Positions 25,501 through 34,248 of a stretch of DNA of 64,000 nucleotides are shown piece by piece; within the stretch, counting starts at the first letter, position 1; every line of letters starts with the position of its first letter. The notes under the pieces were generated by a model. That model had not been told where the DNA came from, did no database searches, and saw nothing but the letters and a program-made list of their open reading frames with translations. The position numbers and the translations under genes are program-made. Origin of the DNA: Hepsetus odoe (Eukaryota > Chordata > Actinopteri > Characiformes > Hepsetidae); contig CM029369.1 in NCBI GenBank assembly GCA_017165825.1, positions 13,019,824 through 13,083,823 on the forward strand. The letters are read 5' to 3'.

Positions 25501-25587
25501 TCTGATGGTCCCTGCGAGGGTGAAAGTTCAAACGGCTGCAGCTGTTTGGCCTCTAGTGACAGTGACAGCCCAAAGTCGACCAGTTAG
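3493..25587 (+). CDS. pde11a: pde11a, phosphodiesterase 11A, C-terminal half (13 exons)
   Basis: Cytosolic dual-specificity phosphodiesterase that hydrolyses cAMP and cGMP to 5'-AMP and 5'-GMP. The window holds join(3493..3560, 3711..3803, 8904..8954, 12647..12793, 13439..13546, 14441..14550, 17236..17326, 18144..18244, 18734..18811, 19197..19260, 19363..19437, 20358..20441, 25387..25587), 1271 coding bases that stay in frame to a TAG. The order is: end of the second GAF domain (exons 1-2), linker helix, and the complete PDE catalytic domain with HNWRH and HDLDHRGTNN metal-binding motifs, the ACDLGAVTKPW block with the second metal Asp, and the QLEWID block with the nucleotide-selecting Gln. 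The first exon starts in codon phase 1, so the gene continues upstream of the window. One intron is GC-AG (19261-19362). Zebrafish has two pde11a-like genes, so which paralogue this is remains open. Confidence 0.95.
3561..3710 (+). other. Short 150-nt intron, stop-free in the coding frame
   Basis: GT-AG intron with a TC-repeat polypyrimidine tract (about 3656-3700). Its length is a multiple of three and the reading frame of the flanking exons runs through it without a stop, so retention would add 50 residues rich in Phe, Leu and Ser. Confidence 0.85.
3711..3803 (+). CDS. pde11a: pde11a exon w2 (GAF-B end and linker)
   Basis: Codes AFVIFCGLGINNTIMYDQVK then KSWAKQSVALD, the last GAF-B helix and the start of the linker to the catalytic domain. 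Acceptor cttgcag, donor GAT|gtaagt, both strong. Phase 0 at both ends, 31 codons. Confidence 0.95.
4500..4900 (-). mobile_element. Decayed Tc1-like transposon fragment
   Basis: Read on the minus strand, the stretch around 4710-4640 gives VMVWDCFVAIRSGQLPILYE, resembling the VMVWGCF block of Tc1 transposases, with stops and frameshifts all around. No terminal repeats were recognised. Confidence 0.5.
5187..5421 (+). mobile_element. SINE-B copy 1 (tRNA-derived)
   Basis: Begins inside a tRNA-like head (agttcaaacccc resembles a B box) and continues with the body shared by six copies in this window: taggttgccctgaggtaccc, a CTGCCCCCTGCTGCACGGT block, ttaaatgcagaggtccaatt and a tail ending tcacttt. 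The other copies are at 20968, 21167, 37329, 55697 and 60907. Confidence 0.8.
5908..5949. repeat. (CA)n microsatellite
   Basis: About 20 CA units. The overlapping short open frames on both strands come from the repeat. Confidence 0.95.
6952..7080. repeat. Near-perfect palindrome, 60-bp arms, 9-nt loop
   Basis: The left arm 6952-7011 and right arm 7021-7080 are inverted copies that pair at 59 of 60 positions (the only mismatch is 6963 against 7069), around a 9-base loop, tcagttcaa. A transcript of either strand would fold into one long hairpin. Confidence 0.95.
7105..7168. repeat. Direct copy of the palindrome's right arm
   Basis: The sequence ctcagttcaagatcctttag onward to tctgcatca repeats 7011-7074 with one substitution (gtgccatatt for gtgccgtatt). 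A shorter partial copy (ctcagttcaagatcctt) lies between at about 7081-7097. Confidence 0.92.
8345..8520 (+). mobile_element. SINE-A copy 1, diverged
   Basis: A B-box-like ggttcaaatccc is followed by ctgagcaaaacccttaacac, gctccagggggtctgtccctg and tcactctgga. These blocks match, in inverse orientation, the copies at 24104 and 63806. The 3' end shows a small internal duplication of tctggagagtcact. Confidence 0.7.
8904..8954 (+). CDS. pde11a: pde11a exon w3 (linker)
   Basis: Seventeen codons, VLSYHATCSKTEVDKFK, in the connector between GAF-B and the catalytic domain. Acceptor ctgtag, donor AAG|gtgact. Phase 0 both sides, so it could be skipped without loss of frame. Confidence 0.94.
11325..12200 (+). 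mobile_element. Tc1-like transposon relic
   Basis: The sequence has the layout of a degenerate Tc1-type transposase gene: a terminal-type start (gtgcaaaagtgttgataccc), an open remnant ending KQAGFYIKTMISNMPPNPTF at about 11842-12027, then KSPDLDVIKNL resembling the SPDLNPIENLW block. Many stops interrupt it. The terminal repeats are not well matched, so the limits are approximate. Confidence 0.5.
12596..12636. repeat. (TC)n acting as a polypyrimidine tract
   Basis: About 20 TC units sit 10 bases before the acceptor AG at 12645-12646 of pde11a exon w4. Confidence 0.92.
12647..12793 (+). CDS. pde11a: pde11a exon w4 (start of catalytic domain)
   Basis: Forty-nine codons beginning AANIPLVCELGIDKLSFDDF and ending MLQKFKIDYE, the N-terminal helices of the PDE catalytic domain. 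The segment DVDAMITAALRMFMELGM fits PDE11 closely. Acceptor ttcag, donor GAG|gtgaca. Phase 0 both sides. Confidence 0.96.
12980..13045. repeat. (CA)n microsatellite, interrupted
   Basis: CA run with GGA, ATG and GCG interruptions in a pde11a intron. Confidence 0.9.
13439..13546 (+). CDS. pde11a: pde11a exon w5 (HNWRH metal site)
   Basis: Thirty-six codons starting TLCRWLLTVRKNYRMV and carrying HNWRHAFNVCQ, the first metal-binding histidine motif of class I PDEs (about 13493-13525). Acceptor ttctag, donor ACG|gtgagt, immediately followed by a CA repeat. Phase 0 both sides. Confidence 0.97.
13551..13588. repeat. (CA)n microsatellite beside a donor site
   Basis: The repeat starts 4-5 bases after the donor gtgagt of exon w5. 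Confidence 0.9.
14441..14550 (+). CDS. pde11a: pde11a exon w6 (HDLDH signature)
   Basis: Codes TAGFQETLSELETLALIVGC then VCHDLDHRGTNNAFQA, including the PDE signature HDxxHxxxxN whose His and Asp bind the zinc and bridge the second metal. Acceptor tcccag after a TG-rich tract, donor AA|gtgaga. Leaves in phase 2. Confidence 0.97.
15717..16949 (+). mobile_element. Tc1-type DNA transposon, full-length but inactive
   Basis: The termini are inverted copies: left tagtcgtgaagaaagtagga, right (reverse complement) cagtcatgtgaaaaattagga, both running into CACCCAAT/CACCCCAT. TA dinucleotides flank both ends (15715-15716 and 16950-16951), the Tc1 target site. Length 1233 bp fits the family. The transposase remnant lies at about 15950-16630. 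Confidence 0.9.
15950..16628 (+). pseudogene. Tc1 transposase, frameshifted
   Basis: One frame (16075-16293) reads NVFWTDKSKFELCGHQ, which contains the first catalytic Asp block. The frame then shifts by about 16290 to HGGGSVMIWRCFTAAGHGQN and on to SPDLNPTEVLKPLKHL, where the final DDE block is altered from the usual NPIENLW. The frameshift and early stops make it non-functional. Confidence 0.88.
17236..17326 (+). CDS. pde11a: pde11a exon w7
   Basis: After completing the Lys codon it reads TGSALSLLYGTSATLEHHHF and NHAVMILQSE, the LEHHH segment of the PDE core containing metal-site neighbours. Acceptor ctcag, donor GAA|gtagga. Enters phase 2, leaves phase 0. Confidence 0.96.
17327..18143 (+). 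other. pde11a intron between exons w7 and w8
   Basis: 0.8 kb with a (CA)n run at 17349-17374. Nothing else recognised. Confidence 0.75.
18144..18244 (+). CDS. pde11a: pde11a exon w8
   Basis: Codes GHNIFSNLSSRDYGDLMQLL and KQSILATDLTLYF, helices of the catalytic core with the conserved ATDLTLYF segment. Acceptor ttctag, donor GA|gtgagt. Leaves in phase 2. Confidence 0.96.
18734..18811 (+). CDS. pde11a: pde11a exon w9
   Basis: Completes Glu, then NRRSFFELVNKGEYNWNVKE and HRDMF. Acceptor tacag, donor AG|gtcagc. Both flanking introns are phase 2, so the 78-nt exon could be skipped in frame. Confidence 0.95.
19197..19260 (+). CDS. pde11a: pde11a exon w10 (second metal Asp; GC donor)
   Basis: Codes SMLMTACDLGAVTKPWEISR K. 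The Asp of ACDLGAVTKPW is the invariant metal ligand. The acceptor is tgttag. The donor is AAG|gcaagc, a GC donor. Cutting there gives RKVAELVTSEFF, the same length as PDE11A elsewhere. The nearest GT, six bases on, would add Ala-Ser. Confidence 0.94.
19261..19362 (+). other. 102-nt GC-AG intron
   Basis: Starts gcaagc and ends tcctacag, with a short TG/CG-rich tract before the acceptor. GC-AG introns are about 1 percent of vertebrate introns, and the surrounding AAG|GCAAG matches the compensated consensus of that class. Confidence 0.88.
19363..19437 (+). CDS. pde11a: pde11a exon w11
   Basis: Twenty-five codons, VAELVTSEFFEQGDRERSEL then KLTPS, containing the EFFEQGD(R/L)E segment typical of cGMP-class PDEs. 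Acceptor tacag, donor TCT|gtaggt. Phase 0 both sides. Confidence 0.96.
20358..20441 (+). CDS. pde11a: pde11a exon w12 (substrate Gln)
   Basis: Twenty-eight codons, AIFDRNRKDELPSLQLEWID then GICAPLYE. The Gln of LQLEWID corresponds to the invariant glutamine that binds the purine ring, followed by the Trp that replaces the usual Phe clamp in PDE11. Acceptor ttcag, donor GAG|gtaatt. Confidence 0.96.
20968..21126 (-). mobile_element. SINE-B copy 2
   Basis: Inverse of the SINE-B body: the tail aagtgaaagtgacta is at the left, then cagcagggggcagtg and cagggcaacctactgg, ending in a tRNA-like head with B box gggatttgaaccc and the A-box-like complement at about 21100-21126. Confidence 0.82.
21167..21442 (+). 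mobile_element. SINE-B copy 3, best preserved, with target duplication
   Basis: Full tRNA-like head: A-box-like tggcctagtggttagg and B box ggtttgaacccc, then the family body and a tail ending cactttcacttttttt. It is flanked by a 17-base duplication, agtgagaggcaatctga (21150-21166) and agtgagatgcaatctga (21443-21459), 16 of 17 identical, as made by LINE-driven insertion. Confidence 0.9.
23358..23545 (+). mobile_element. SINE-C copy 1, 3'-truncated
   Basis: tRNA-like head with B box gggtttgatacc followed by gtctgggtcttttctgtgtg, gagtttgcatgttctcc and gggtttcctccagatgctct. The same blocks occur at 59736 and, inverted, at 63310. Confidence 0.82.
23577..23609. mobile_element. Isolated Tc1-type terminal repeat
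   Basis: The stretch gtctccacatacttttggcc followed by tggtagtgta resembles a Tc1-family terminus frequent in fish (GTCCACATACTTTTGGCCATATAGTGTA). No partner end was found, so it is a remnant joined to the SINE-C copy. Confidence 0.5.
24101..24698 (-). mobile_element. SINE-A copy 2, split by a solo LTR
   Basis: The 3' tail (inverse of GTCTGCTAAATGCCGTAAATG) lies at the left, the tRNA-like B box (inverse of GGTTCGAATCCC) near 24250-24262, and the head ctaccactagaccaccgcc at 24674-24692. The head is separated from the body by 24296-24668. In the uninterrupted copy at 63806-64000 the same junction reads aagtaccctaccactagacc. Confidence 0.9.
24296..24668 (-). mobile_element. Solo LTR of an LTR retrotransposon, 373 bp
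   Basis: Begins TGTAAC and ends GTGACA, the TG...CA termini of LTRs, and is flanked by a perfect 5-base duplication gtacc (24291-24295 and 24669-24673). Read on the minus strand it has a TATA-like TATTTAAG at 24550-24543 and, 182 bases further, an AATAAA at 24361-24356, as expected for U3 then R. No internal retroviral or retrotransposon genes are present, so it arose by LTR-LTR recombination. Family not assigned. Confidence 0.88.
25387..25587 (+). CDS. pde11a: pde11a last coding exon and stop
   Basis: Sixty-six codons and TAG (25585-25587). TLAKLNPKLQPMVDMIQANR and AKWDELHQKRQRSQEL form the terminal catalytic helix and match PDE11A. The last 30 residues, ending SSDSDSPKSTS, are an acidic, Ser-rich tail with casein-kinase-2-like sites that seems to be less conserved. 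Acceptor ctctag. Confidence 0.95.
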   Translation, partial: TLAKLNPKLQPMVDMIQANRAKWDELHQKRQRSQELVNSDGPCEGESSNGCSCLASSDSDSPKSTS

Positions 25588-28375
25588 CTCCTGTCCTTAG
25601 ACCTCTGCCCTCTGACCTGTATCCCAACCGCAGTGCTGTGCATGTGGGGAGTTTAGGCTCTACTGTGAGCTTCCAGCCGCTGGAGCAACGAGGGGGCTTT
25701 GACCCCAAGGTGCCCCACCAGGGTGCATGTATGAAAACTCTTGCCGCTGTGAGGAGGAACTTTCAGGCAGCTACCACTGATTCTTTCTCTTTGGCTGCAG
25801 TGCAACTCCTGCACGTTTAGCTAGTACTGGTTTTCTCAAACCCGGGGGAATGGCTGAGACATGTCATAGACTCAGGATGAGACAGTGTCTTTAAAGCTGG
25901 GATTTCTAACCTAGAAGCTACATTCTTTTAGCTGCACAGTTGTGATAGATGGCTCTAGCAGGGATGGTTACGATTAACATTTCCACTGTTTAAACAAGCA
26001 TATTGTCACAGTGCAAGTCAATGTTGCTTTGATCATTTTAAATTGAGACATTTTCAGGGGTTGGTGTGGGGGGTCTTCCTGTTTTCTGTTGTACATATGT
26101 AATTTGAAGTAATGAGATATGGGAGTGCTGCATAATACGAGTTTTGATAGAGGTTTTGGCTCTGTTTTCAGCTGATGTAATTATTACTGGATCAGGGGTT
26201 TGCTGAGCATCGAGGCTCGTTGCAATGCTTGCAATGCAAATACAATACAGTGCTGCTCTTTGTGCCTTGTTTAAAAATCCTTCATGAAAGATGCATGCAG
26301 TCCTCTTCCAGCTTCATAATTATCTAGAAACTATGTTGTATATCATTAAGAGTTGTGCAGCCGGTATGATGTCTTAAACTCCCTCTGGATTTGTGATGTT
26401 GCTGCTTGTGCCTGCTTTGGCTCCATTAATTAACTCAGGCATGGTGCGAAGAGGTCCATGCATTACCATAGAACATTTACATTAGCTTGCTCATCTATAT
26501 TCACACCTTACCTTATTAGATTTGACCCAAACATTAGTTATCCTACTTTGCAAACTGAGGTATAGAAGTCTGCTTTTGTTTGTGAAGTTTTTGTTTTGTC
26601 TTGTTTTTCATTAGGCCATTGTGTAGGCTAAATTGCAACCGCATCATATCACAAGCATATCATCAGCCAATCTGATGCAGAAAGTACATGTGCCTTTGTA
26701 AAGATTCCTAAACTACAGATGAATTTATCTTAGACAAATGTATTTTTGAAGAGTGAAATAAGCATTGTTTAAACCTTTAACTTATAAAATCTGCTCAAAC
26801 ACTTTCTCTATATCACTAGTAGACATTTAAAACAGGGTTTTGCAGCTTCTTCATAAAACTGGCTACTATTTGAGAAAAAGTGGCCCACAGCATGCAGAGC
26901 CTACAGCAGCAAGTTACCACCTCCACTTTCCCAATCCAATGCAAATTAAGTCAATGGAAAGTAAAAAGTGAGATCCTAAACTAAGTTTGAGATCAGTTAA
27001 ACACCACAGGCTAATGCAGAATAAAAACAGGTGTACAGGCCAAGTAACTGCTCTTTAAACACGTGCAGTTAATTACTGTAAGCTGCTACACAAAGCTTTT
27101 CTGGTGCCCTTCTGCTCTTTACCACATCCTCACATGCTCATCATTAAATTCACTCATGTTCAGGAAACATCGGTCCTTAGCCGCAGCTCTGCTCGAAGAA
27201 ATTTCAGACTGTTACAGCTGATTATCGCATTAAGAGATCCCAATGAGCTGATCCAGTTGGTCTTAACTTGGCTTTGTGCAGATCATCAGTAAATCTTATA
27301 CATAAATTGCTAATAATCAGCATATCACAAATGAAATATAATCTAAATATCAAATAAATTCAGGGGTGAAAAAGTACCCGATTTTGCTTTATTAGATTAA
27401 GTAGTATAGTGAAAAGAAACTCTAGATGTCAGTAGTCACCCAAACCTTTTTTGTATGTACATCTTCAAAATCCCTCTCAACCCAACCAAACCACATCCAA
27501 CACCTCATTATGGTGATGAAGACATTGGTACTGTTTTAGAAAATACTACACACAACCCTTTCTGATAACACCAGTAAAGAACTTGCCTTCAAGCAGATTT
27601 ATTTGACCCAAAACTGATTACACAAAGGTTTCCTATAGATTATGATACTTCACAGCAAGTCAGACTGCGTCCTAACTTACGATTAACAAGTCAGAATGAC
27701 TTGAGTGAAATGCTGCATGTGGTTTGAATGGATTGATAGAAGGTTTGGGTATGTATTTACTAACATGCCCAATGTAGTTACTTTAAATGTCATCCACTGA
27801 AATCCAGACGTTCCTTTGTGTATAACTGCTTCCTTTGCTGTCTCTGTTTTTCTATGGTATCTGGTTGCAGTCTGAAAATGTGTTGTGGCATTGTGAAAGT
27901 GAAGACTGAAGCATTGCAGTGCTGTTTGTGGCATGGGTCTTCTTGCTCTGGAGAAATTAAGGGATATAACATGCTAATTGGACAAACTTTACTGCATGAA
28001 GAAAAAACTACTCTAGATGTAGCAATGAAAGATGACAAATGAATTACCTCTAATCTTGAGATTTCAAGGAAAAAAAAAGTAATTAATCACAGTCTCATTT
28101 AAAATGCGTGCATGTGTAATGATTTTGGACCATAGTGGGGGGAAAAACTTTCGTGCCATGTAAACTTTTTTTTTTTTTTTAAACATGGTATATGCTTTTT
28201 GGGTGACTAGCATAATTATTGTTCTCTATTGCACAGGTTGAAAAGTTTTTAGTCCTCTCATTTTTTTTTTTTTTTTTTTAAAAAGGGTCAGCAGAATCAG
28301 GAGGTGTGTTTGAAGCATGTGATCTGGAAATGTGAACTGTTCAATTCAAATAAACGTGCTGCTAGTAAGCTTCGC
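25588..28375 (+). other. pde11a: pde11a 3' UTR (probable extent)
   Basis: Non-coding sequence after the TAG without recognised repeats. The best distal poly(A) signal is AATAAA at 28349-28354. An earlier one lies at 27353-27358, so two UTR lengths are possible. T-rich runs at 28166-28180 and 28261-28279 precede the distal signal. Extent is inferred only from signals. Confidence 0.5.
28349..28354 (+). terminator. Candidate poly(A) signal for pde11a
   Basis: Canonical AATAAA in tcaaataaacgtg, 2.8 kb after the stop codon. It is the last good plus-strand signal before the antisense gene's UTR. A competing AATAAA lies at 27353-27358. Confidence 0.45.
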
Positions 28376-29239
28376 TGGTAAATGAGTATCTGAGTGTGAA
28401 TGTGTTCATTTGGTGTCCCTTTAGTGGGATTCCACATCCTGCTCAGCACCGACCCTGTGTGGACAGAAGATAGACTGCAAAGCAAAGTAAGCCTGAGTCT
28501 ATTTGACTACACACAGTGCCACACAAGAAGCCATGGTGTAGGAAATGACACTGCTGGACAGGAGATTTCATTATAGATCACACACAGAGATGCTGGACTC
28601 CGATACAGTTTTGAAAGTTCACACAATACCAGCCTTAGTGTGTGTGTGAGCAAATATCCACTGATGGAATGCACTGTGTTTTAGAGAAAACAGTGAATGA
28701 CCACACAGTACTGCAAATCAGCATAGCCAGTTTACATACTATGTAGTATTTTGAAAGAGAAAAATCAGTCAGCCACTGGACTTGACGCTTTCTGTAAAAG
28801 GTCTAATAACCTCTGAGTGCTAAACAGCATAAATATGAAATCTTTAATTCATTTAATTCATTAATTTAATTCAAAACCCTGCAGTCTTGATGGTCTTTTA
28901 TTGCTTAGGATTACAGAGGGCAACCGTTCATGTTAATGTCCTCAAAATACAGTGATCAATGTAATGCACTGTGATGTAATGTTATGGCAGAAGAGAGGGA
29001 GCTGATGTGAGCCTGGAAGAGAAGGCCATCCAAAAGTGCTTGAACCAATATATCCATTCATCGGGAACTTGTGGAGGGAGGGGGTTGGGGAAAAAAAGAA
29101 AACAAAAAAAATAAATAAAAGTGCTTGAATAAAGGGGACACTTTTTATACAGTGTACTCAGTAACGGTTGGAGCAGACAGGACACGTTGTTCCAAAACAT
29201 GATGTTTCCAACTAAAACAAGACCAACAAATGCATTACT
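28376..29239. other. Intergenic gap between converging genes
   Basis: Less than 0.9 kb between the inferred 3' ends of pde11a and agps. No gene or clear repeat seen, only a purine-rich A tract at 29090-29120. Confidence 0.5.
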
Positions 29240-31242
29240 TTTGTTAATCTATGTTGATTTATTGCACAAATAGCATGACAAAATGTACTCTGATGTTAAA
29301 CACGTCACCAAGGAAATTGCAGAATGACAAAAAGAGCATCTTAGCATGTTTTAGTGAAACGGCAGGCTGCAACGAAACTGTTCAGAAAATGTACAGTGGC
29401 GCGAGAGAGGCCAAACATTTCCTTCATTCAATGTTTCAGATAAAAGACATAAGTACACAGAGAAGGGCATTCTCTTCCACTGGCATTTAGAATATCCACA
29501 AAGACGTCCATGAAGTCTTACTCACTGAGCTATGTCTATTTTGACAAGTGCTGCAGATCACAGGGTGAGGTAAGCACTCTGGTGTTGTAAATGCGTTTGT
29601 TTAAATCTATAACTTGAAGGTGATGCCTATAAATCATCACAGAATGAATGACTGGACTGTTACAATGGAGTACAAAGCTGATTAAAAAAAAAAAATTATT
29701 TTTTATATATATATATATATATCCTTCTGACATCAGTAATGTTGCATTTTACTCTAGCACCATACAGCAGTACACCATGACTTACAAAGGCTTAGGTTTA
29801 GCTTAAGGGTTCATTAATGGCTTAATTAAAATAGACAATTTCATTCTGAATTAAAAGAAAAGGTGTGTAACTCTCATAAGAATGCTGAACCTAACTAAAA
29901 CAGACATTATGGATGCCTCTTCTTGATGCATAAGGGAAAAACACACAGGCACCGTTTCAAAAAGGAAATGAAAATCTCCAAGTGTTCACTTCTCTTCCAC
30001 AGCCAGGGTCATCTTCATGGGCGTGAATGAACATTGGCATCAAGCGAAGTAACAGTCACTAACATTGACATGTTTCAGATCCACGTCAAGATCAGCTCTG
30101 GCTTTTTGCATACGTCATGTTGAGGAAAAAAAACAAACAAAAGTATAAATCTTTGATGGTCTACTACTAAATCTATTAACAAACGTGTGTGTGTGTGTGT
30201 GTGTTCCTTATATACACAATTTACAGATGTATGTATGCATACAGTCAAAGGAATTTGGCCTGTGAAGGAAAGGTCTGAAAAGCTAAGAGTCTTTGGTAGG
30301 AACATGAGGACAGGGGTCTTGCATCTTCACAATAACAGACCAAACCCAATCGACTCCACCCAAAGACGTCATGCTCGGATAAAAACTAATGAGGAATGAG
30401 AGCTTACGAGACATCACCAAACTCCGGCAGTTTCTCGTACCCTGTAGCAGAGTGGGAACCATTACCCTATACATGTGTTTTCTTCGGTGAAATGAACAGA
30501 AGCTTGTCTACAAACATAAAAAAATAAAAAATAAGCAGGCTGGGGTACATCAGACATCAAATCATGAAACCCTGGCAGAACGCTTCACATGGACTGTTAG
30601 GAAAGAATGAAGTTAGGTGTAAGGAAACACTGGCAGATACAAAGAAGCTGCTGAAAGGGTTTAGAGTCACTCATCAAAAAAGGAGTGAGCCAAAGGAAGA
30701 AAAGGCAGACACCCACCAAGAAAAGGCACACTGCTTTAGAAAGCACAATTTAGTCAACACTAAAGGTAGTGTCACACACAAACATCTTAACATTTACTTT
30801 ATCAAAAGGTGTTTTCAGACTTACATTGTAAAGATGTCTATGCAAAGAAAGAATGGCTTAAGTTAAGAGAAATGCATAAACATACTTATGATCCTTGAAC
30901 GAAATGTTTGTGAGAAAGCCACCTCTTCCTCTCTGACAATATTAGGGTTTGTGAATCTGATAACTCTTACTTGACTCGCCACACTATACATAAGAACAGG
31001 AGAGAAGAAGGGAAGTGAGGAAAAGAGTGATCAGAGAGGACGGAAACACTTGCTCTTTTGATTAGTTCTGCAGTACAGTTTGGGAATGGAATCGGGAGAG
31101 GAAAAAAAATTAATCTATCACTGCTTGTTTTTGCGCATGGAGAAATGAGCATGTCAAACCTGAATCAGTCAAGTCATCCAATACGAGTAGATGCAGTTAG
31201 AAAAACAGTGAACAAAAAGTTTTGGATTACAGTAGTATTGAA
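29240..31242 (-). other. agps: agps 3' UTR (probable extent)
   Basis: Non-coding minus-strand sequence from the stop to the poly(A) signal at 29263-29258. It contains a TA repeat (29705-29722) and a TG repeat (30185-30203). No conserved coding frame. Extent inferred from the signal only. Confidence 0.55.
29258..29263 (-). terminator. Candidate poly(A) signal for agps
   Basis: TTTATT on the plus strand, AATAAA on the minus strand, about 2 kb after the agps stop and the clearest signal downstream of it. Confidence 0.5.
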
Positions 31243-31363
31243 CTACAGGAGGTTTCTGTTTCCAAATATGTTATGGGGGTCCACATAATCCTTCACGGAC
31301 TTGAGCATGCCCAGACCCACGGTGGAGACGGCCTCTTTCATCCACTCCTTCCGCAGTTTACCC

Positions 31364-31364
<1 letters not shown>
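31243..31364 (-). CDS. agps: agps exon 20 and stop
   Basis: After the split Val codon it codes GKLRKEWMKEAVSTVGLGML, KSVKDYVDPHNIFGNRNLL and TAG (31245-31243). The acceptor on the minus strand is a long CT repeat ending CTCAG|TGGGT. The longer open frame extending to 31818 is just readthrough into the repeat and intron. Confidence 0.97.
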
Positions 31365-31430
<66 letters not shown>

Positions 31431-32145
31431 GAGCATGAGAGTAACAATGAGAGTGAGAGTGTGTTTGTGAAGACGAGCAGTGAATGAAAGAAATGGTGTG
31501 TAAGGGAGAAAGAGGAAGAGAGAAGGAGAAAGAAAGGTAGAGAGAGAAAAGAAAAGAGAGTATGTGCATCAATCTTGAGTGAGGGAGTAAGCAGGGCTTG
31601 ATGGATGTGTTTATGGGGGGGGGGGGCTGTAGCACTGCTGGATCTGGTGGAACCCTCCTGAAACGCTGTGAGATGTTTTGCATGGTGTGATTTATGGAGA
31701 GCAGCAGACTATCAAAGTCATTAAGCTGCCAGTGTTCCCCATGGAGGAAAGCTTGCCACGCTCTGACTCCCTCCCTCTCTCTTCCCTCACTCCTTTTCTC
31801 TACTCTGTCTCCCCACATCTGTCTGCTCCTCTGAGCCTTTCAAAAACTCTCTCATACTCTTTGTCTTTAAGTTGGACTTATGTTTTACGTTAGAATAGCG
31901 GAATTTATTTTGGATGTATATATTATGCGTTATTACCGTTATGGTAAGAGCTAGATGGGAAGAAGAAAAAAGCTTTCAGCACCACTACTGTTTGATTTTC
32001 ATAGTTACTTTTTCATTAAAATAGAAATACATGCAAGACTTTGATAAAGAAGTGCTTACTGAAACCTTTATAGAGGAGAAGACTGGAACCAAATGGACAA
32101 ACTAATTTTACCAAGGCACCTGAGGAAGATTTTTTTTTTTTTTTT

Positions 32146-32180
<35 letters not shown>

Positions 32181-33562
32181 TTTCCATGCATGCTTTGCTG
32201 ACTGTCATTAGCTGCTTCAGTACACATGCAAAAGGCACCCCAAAATGGCATTTTGTTTGTTGATAATAAGTACACATCTTCTGCATTTGTATATCTGAAT
32301 GTATAATTACTCATTATTAGCTAAATTGTAAAATTAAAAAAAAAAAAATAATAATAATAATAATAATAATAATAATTGTGGAAAATATAATGCCCCTTTT
32401 ATTTCCCCACCCCCGTATATTAAACCTGTTACTGTAAAAGTTGCAAAGACTGCCATATTCCAGGGTCTCCTGCTGACTTTCATGTTGAAAATGAATAAAG
32501 TATTTCATTTCAGTGGGGATGTTTAAACTCATAATAATGTATATGTTCAAATGCTACATTAGTACACGGGTTACAAGACAATATGCAATAAGCTAGATTT
32601 TTTTTAATTTTTTAAAAAATTTTGACATTTAAAATAGTGATAAAAAAAAAAATCTAAATAAATACCAAAAACATTCGTAACTGCATGTATTGATATGTAA
32701 GAAAATTACTTGTTTGCGGTAATTATGCCTTAAAAAAAAATAAAAATAATAATAATGATATATATATATTCTTTTTATATGTGTGTGTATACACACACAC
32801 ACACACACTTTACTTGTTTTAAAAATTCACTGCACTGTGCTGTGGTACAATAACTATATAAATGTGTGTCCCTCATCTCACCTGACAGAGCCATTATTTG
32901 AAAGAGGAGGGGCAAGGACAGGGACACAATGCCACCAGTGACGCCTCGACCCAGACACTCATACATATTCAAACAATAAAACAGACTCTTGTTCCAACCA
33001 ACCAATCAGGGTCTTGCAATCTAAAACAGAATATCCTGCTATTACTACTACCACCCCTCTCCCTGCTCCATCTCTCACCCCTCCTCTGTCTCTCCATTCC
33101 CAGATCATCACTATCCCTCATTCCTCAGGGAGAAAAAGAGAAACAGAAGGTGCTGGGCCTGCATCATTGCCTCCATCACAGAGATAATTTACACATCGAT
33201 CATGTCACTTTTTCACTGTTCTCTCTCAGTGTCTCGTCACTATCTATCTCTCACAGCTATGACCACACAGCTGAGACTAGCGAAACTGCACCGTCAGAAA
33301 ATAGAGCGCAAGAGGCACTGAGGCATTCAAGTCTTCCTCGAGGCTGAAAAATGGTTGAGAATTGAGAGCTTATTTGTGTGTATGCACATTTGTGTGTGTG
33401 TGAGAATGAAAGAGAGCAAGAAGGAAGAAGGGGGGATAGATTTGATTTGTGCCATTATTTACACCCTTTATTATCCATTCTTACTTTCCTCAAATTCTCT
33501 TTATTACACACAATTAATAAAAATCTTATAAAAGTTTGTTTTAGGGAAAAAAAAAAAAAAAG

Positions 33563-33594
<32 letters not shown>

Positions 33595-33596
33595 AA

Positions 33597-33629
<33 letters not shown>

Positions 33630-34203
33630 AAACAGTCCACAAAGTAGTCAACCAAAAAGCCCAAATTGATTCTACCATATACAACCCCAACATTAAAAAA
33701 AAAAAAAAAAAAAAAAAAAAGGTGAAATAGCTTTAATGTATTTCCTTTTCCTTCTACATTTATTCTTTTGGAGAAAAAAAGGTGGCACTGCAGTTCCGTT
33801 TTTTTTTTTTTAGTCTATAGGCCCATGTTGATCTAGTTCTAAGAAAAACTAAACAATAAGAACGTTTTCTATGAAAATATTGCTGTATATTTTGTATCTC
33901 CCACTCTTCGTTTCCATGTGCTGTACAGTGGATTAACAGGAGGTCAGAGTTGACCCTGCCTCATCATGGCTGCTGCAGAAAACCACACACCTAACATCGC
34001 TGAGCCACACTCGACATGTGCATGAGTGTGAGATTAACTATAAGTGGTTTGAAGTTGCCTGAGTTTTTTTTGTCCATTCAGAGTGTGTGTCTTTGTTCAC
34101 TGGGCTGACCTGCGGTAAACACAGGTTGGTAAAGTGTGTATTTCCCTCATGTGGCCTCCCACCTCAGTGGCCCAGACTACATCTGTTTTCTCTGTGTCTC
34201 TTT

Positions 34204-34248
<45 letters not shown>

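Noticed and set aside
31243..31818. A 191-codon minus-strand open frame
   Set aside because: Its end is agps exon 20. Upstream of 31364 it reads through the CT repeat (Ser-Leu run) and intron, with a clear acceptor at the repeat's end.
32898..33347. A 149-codon plus-strand frame opposite agps intron 19
   Set aside because: Low-complexity Ser/Leu/Pro composition from CT-rich DNA, no family resemblance.
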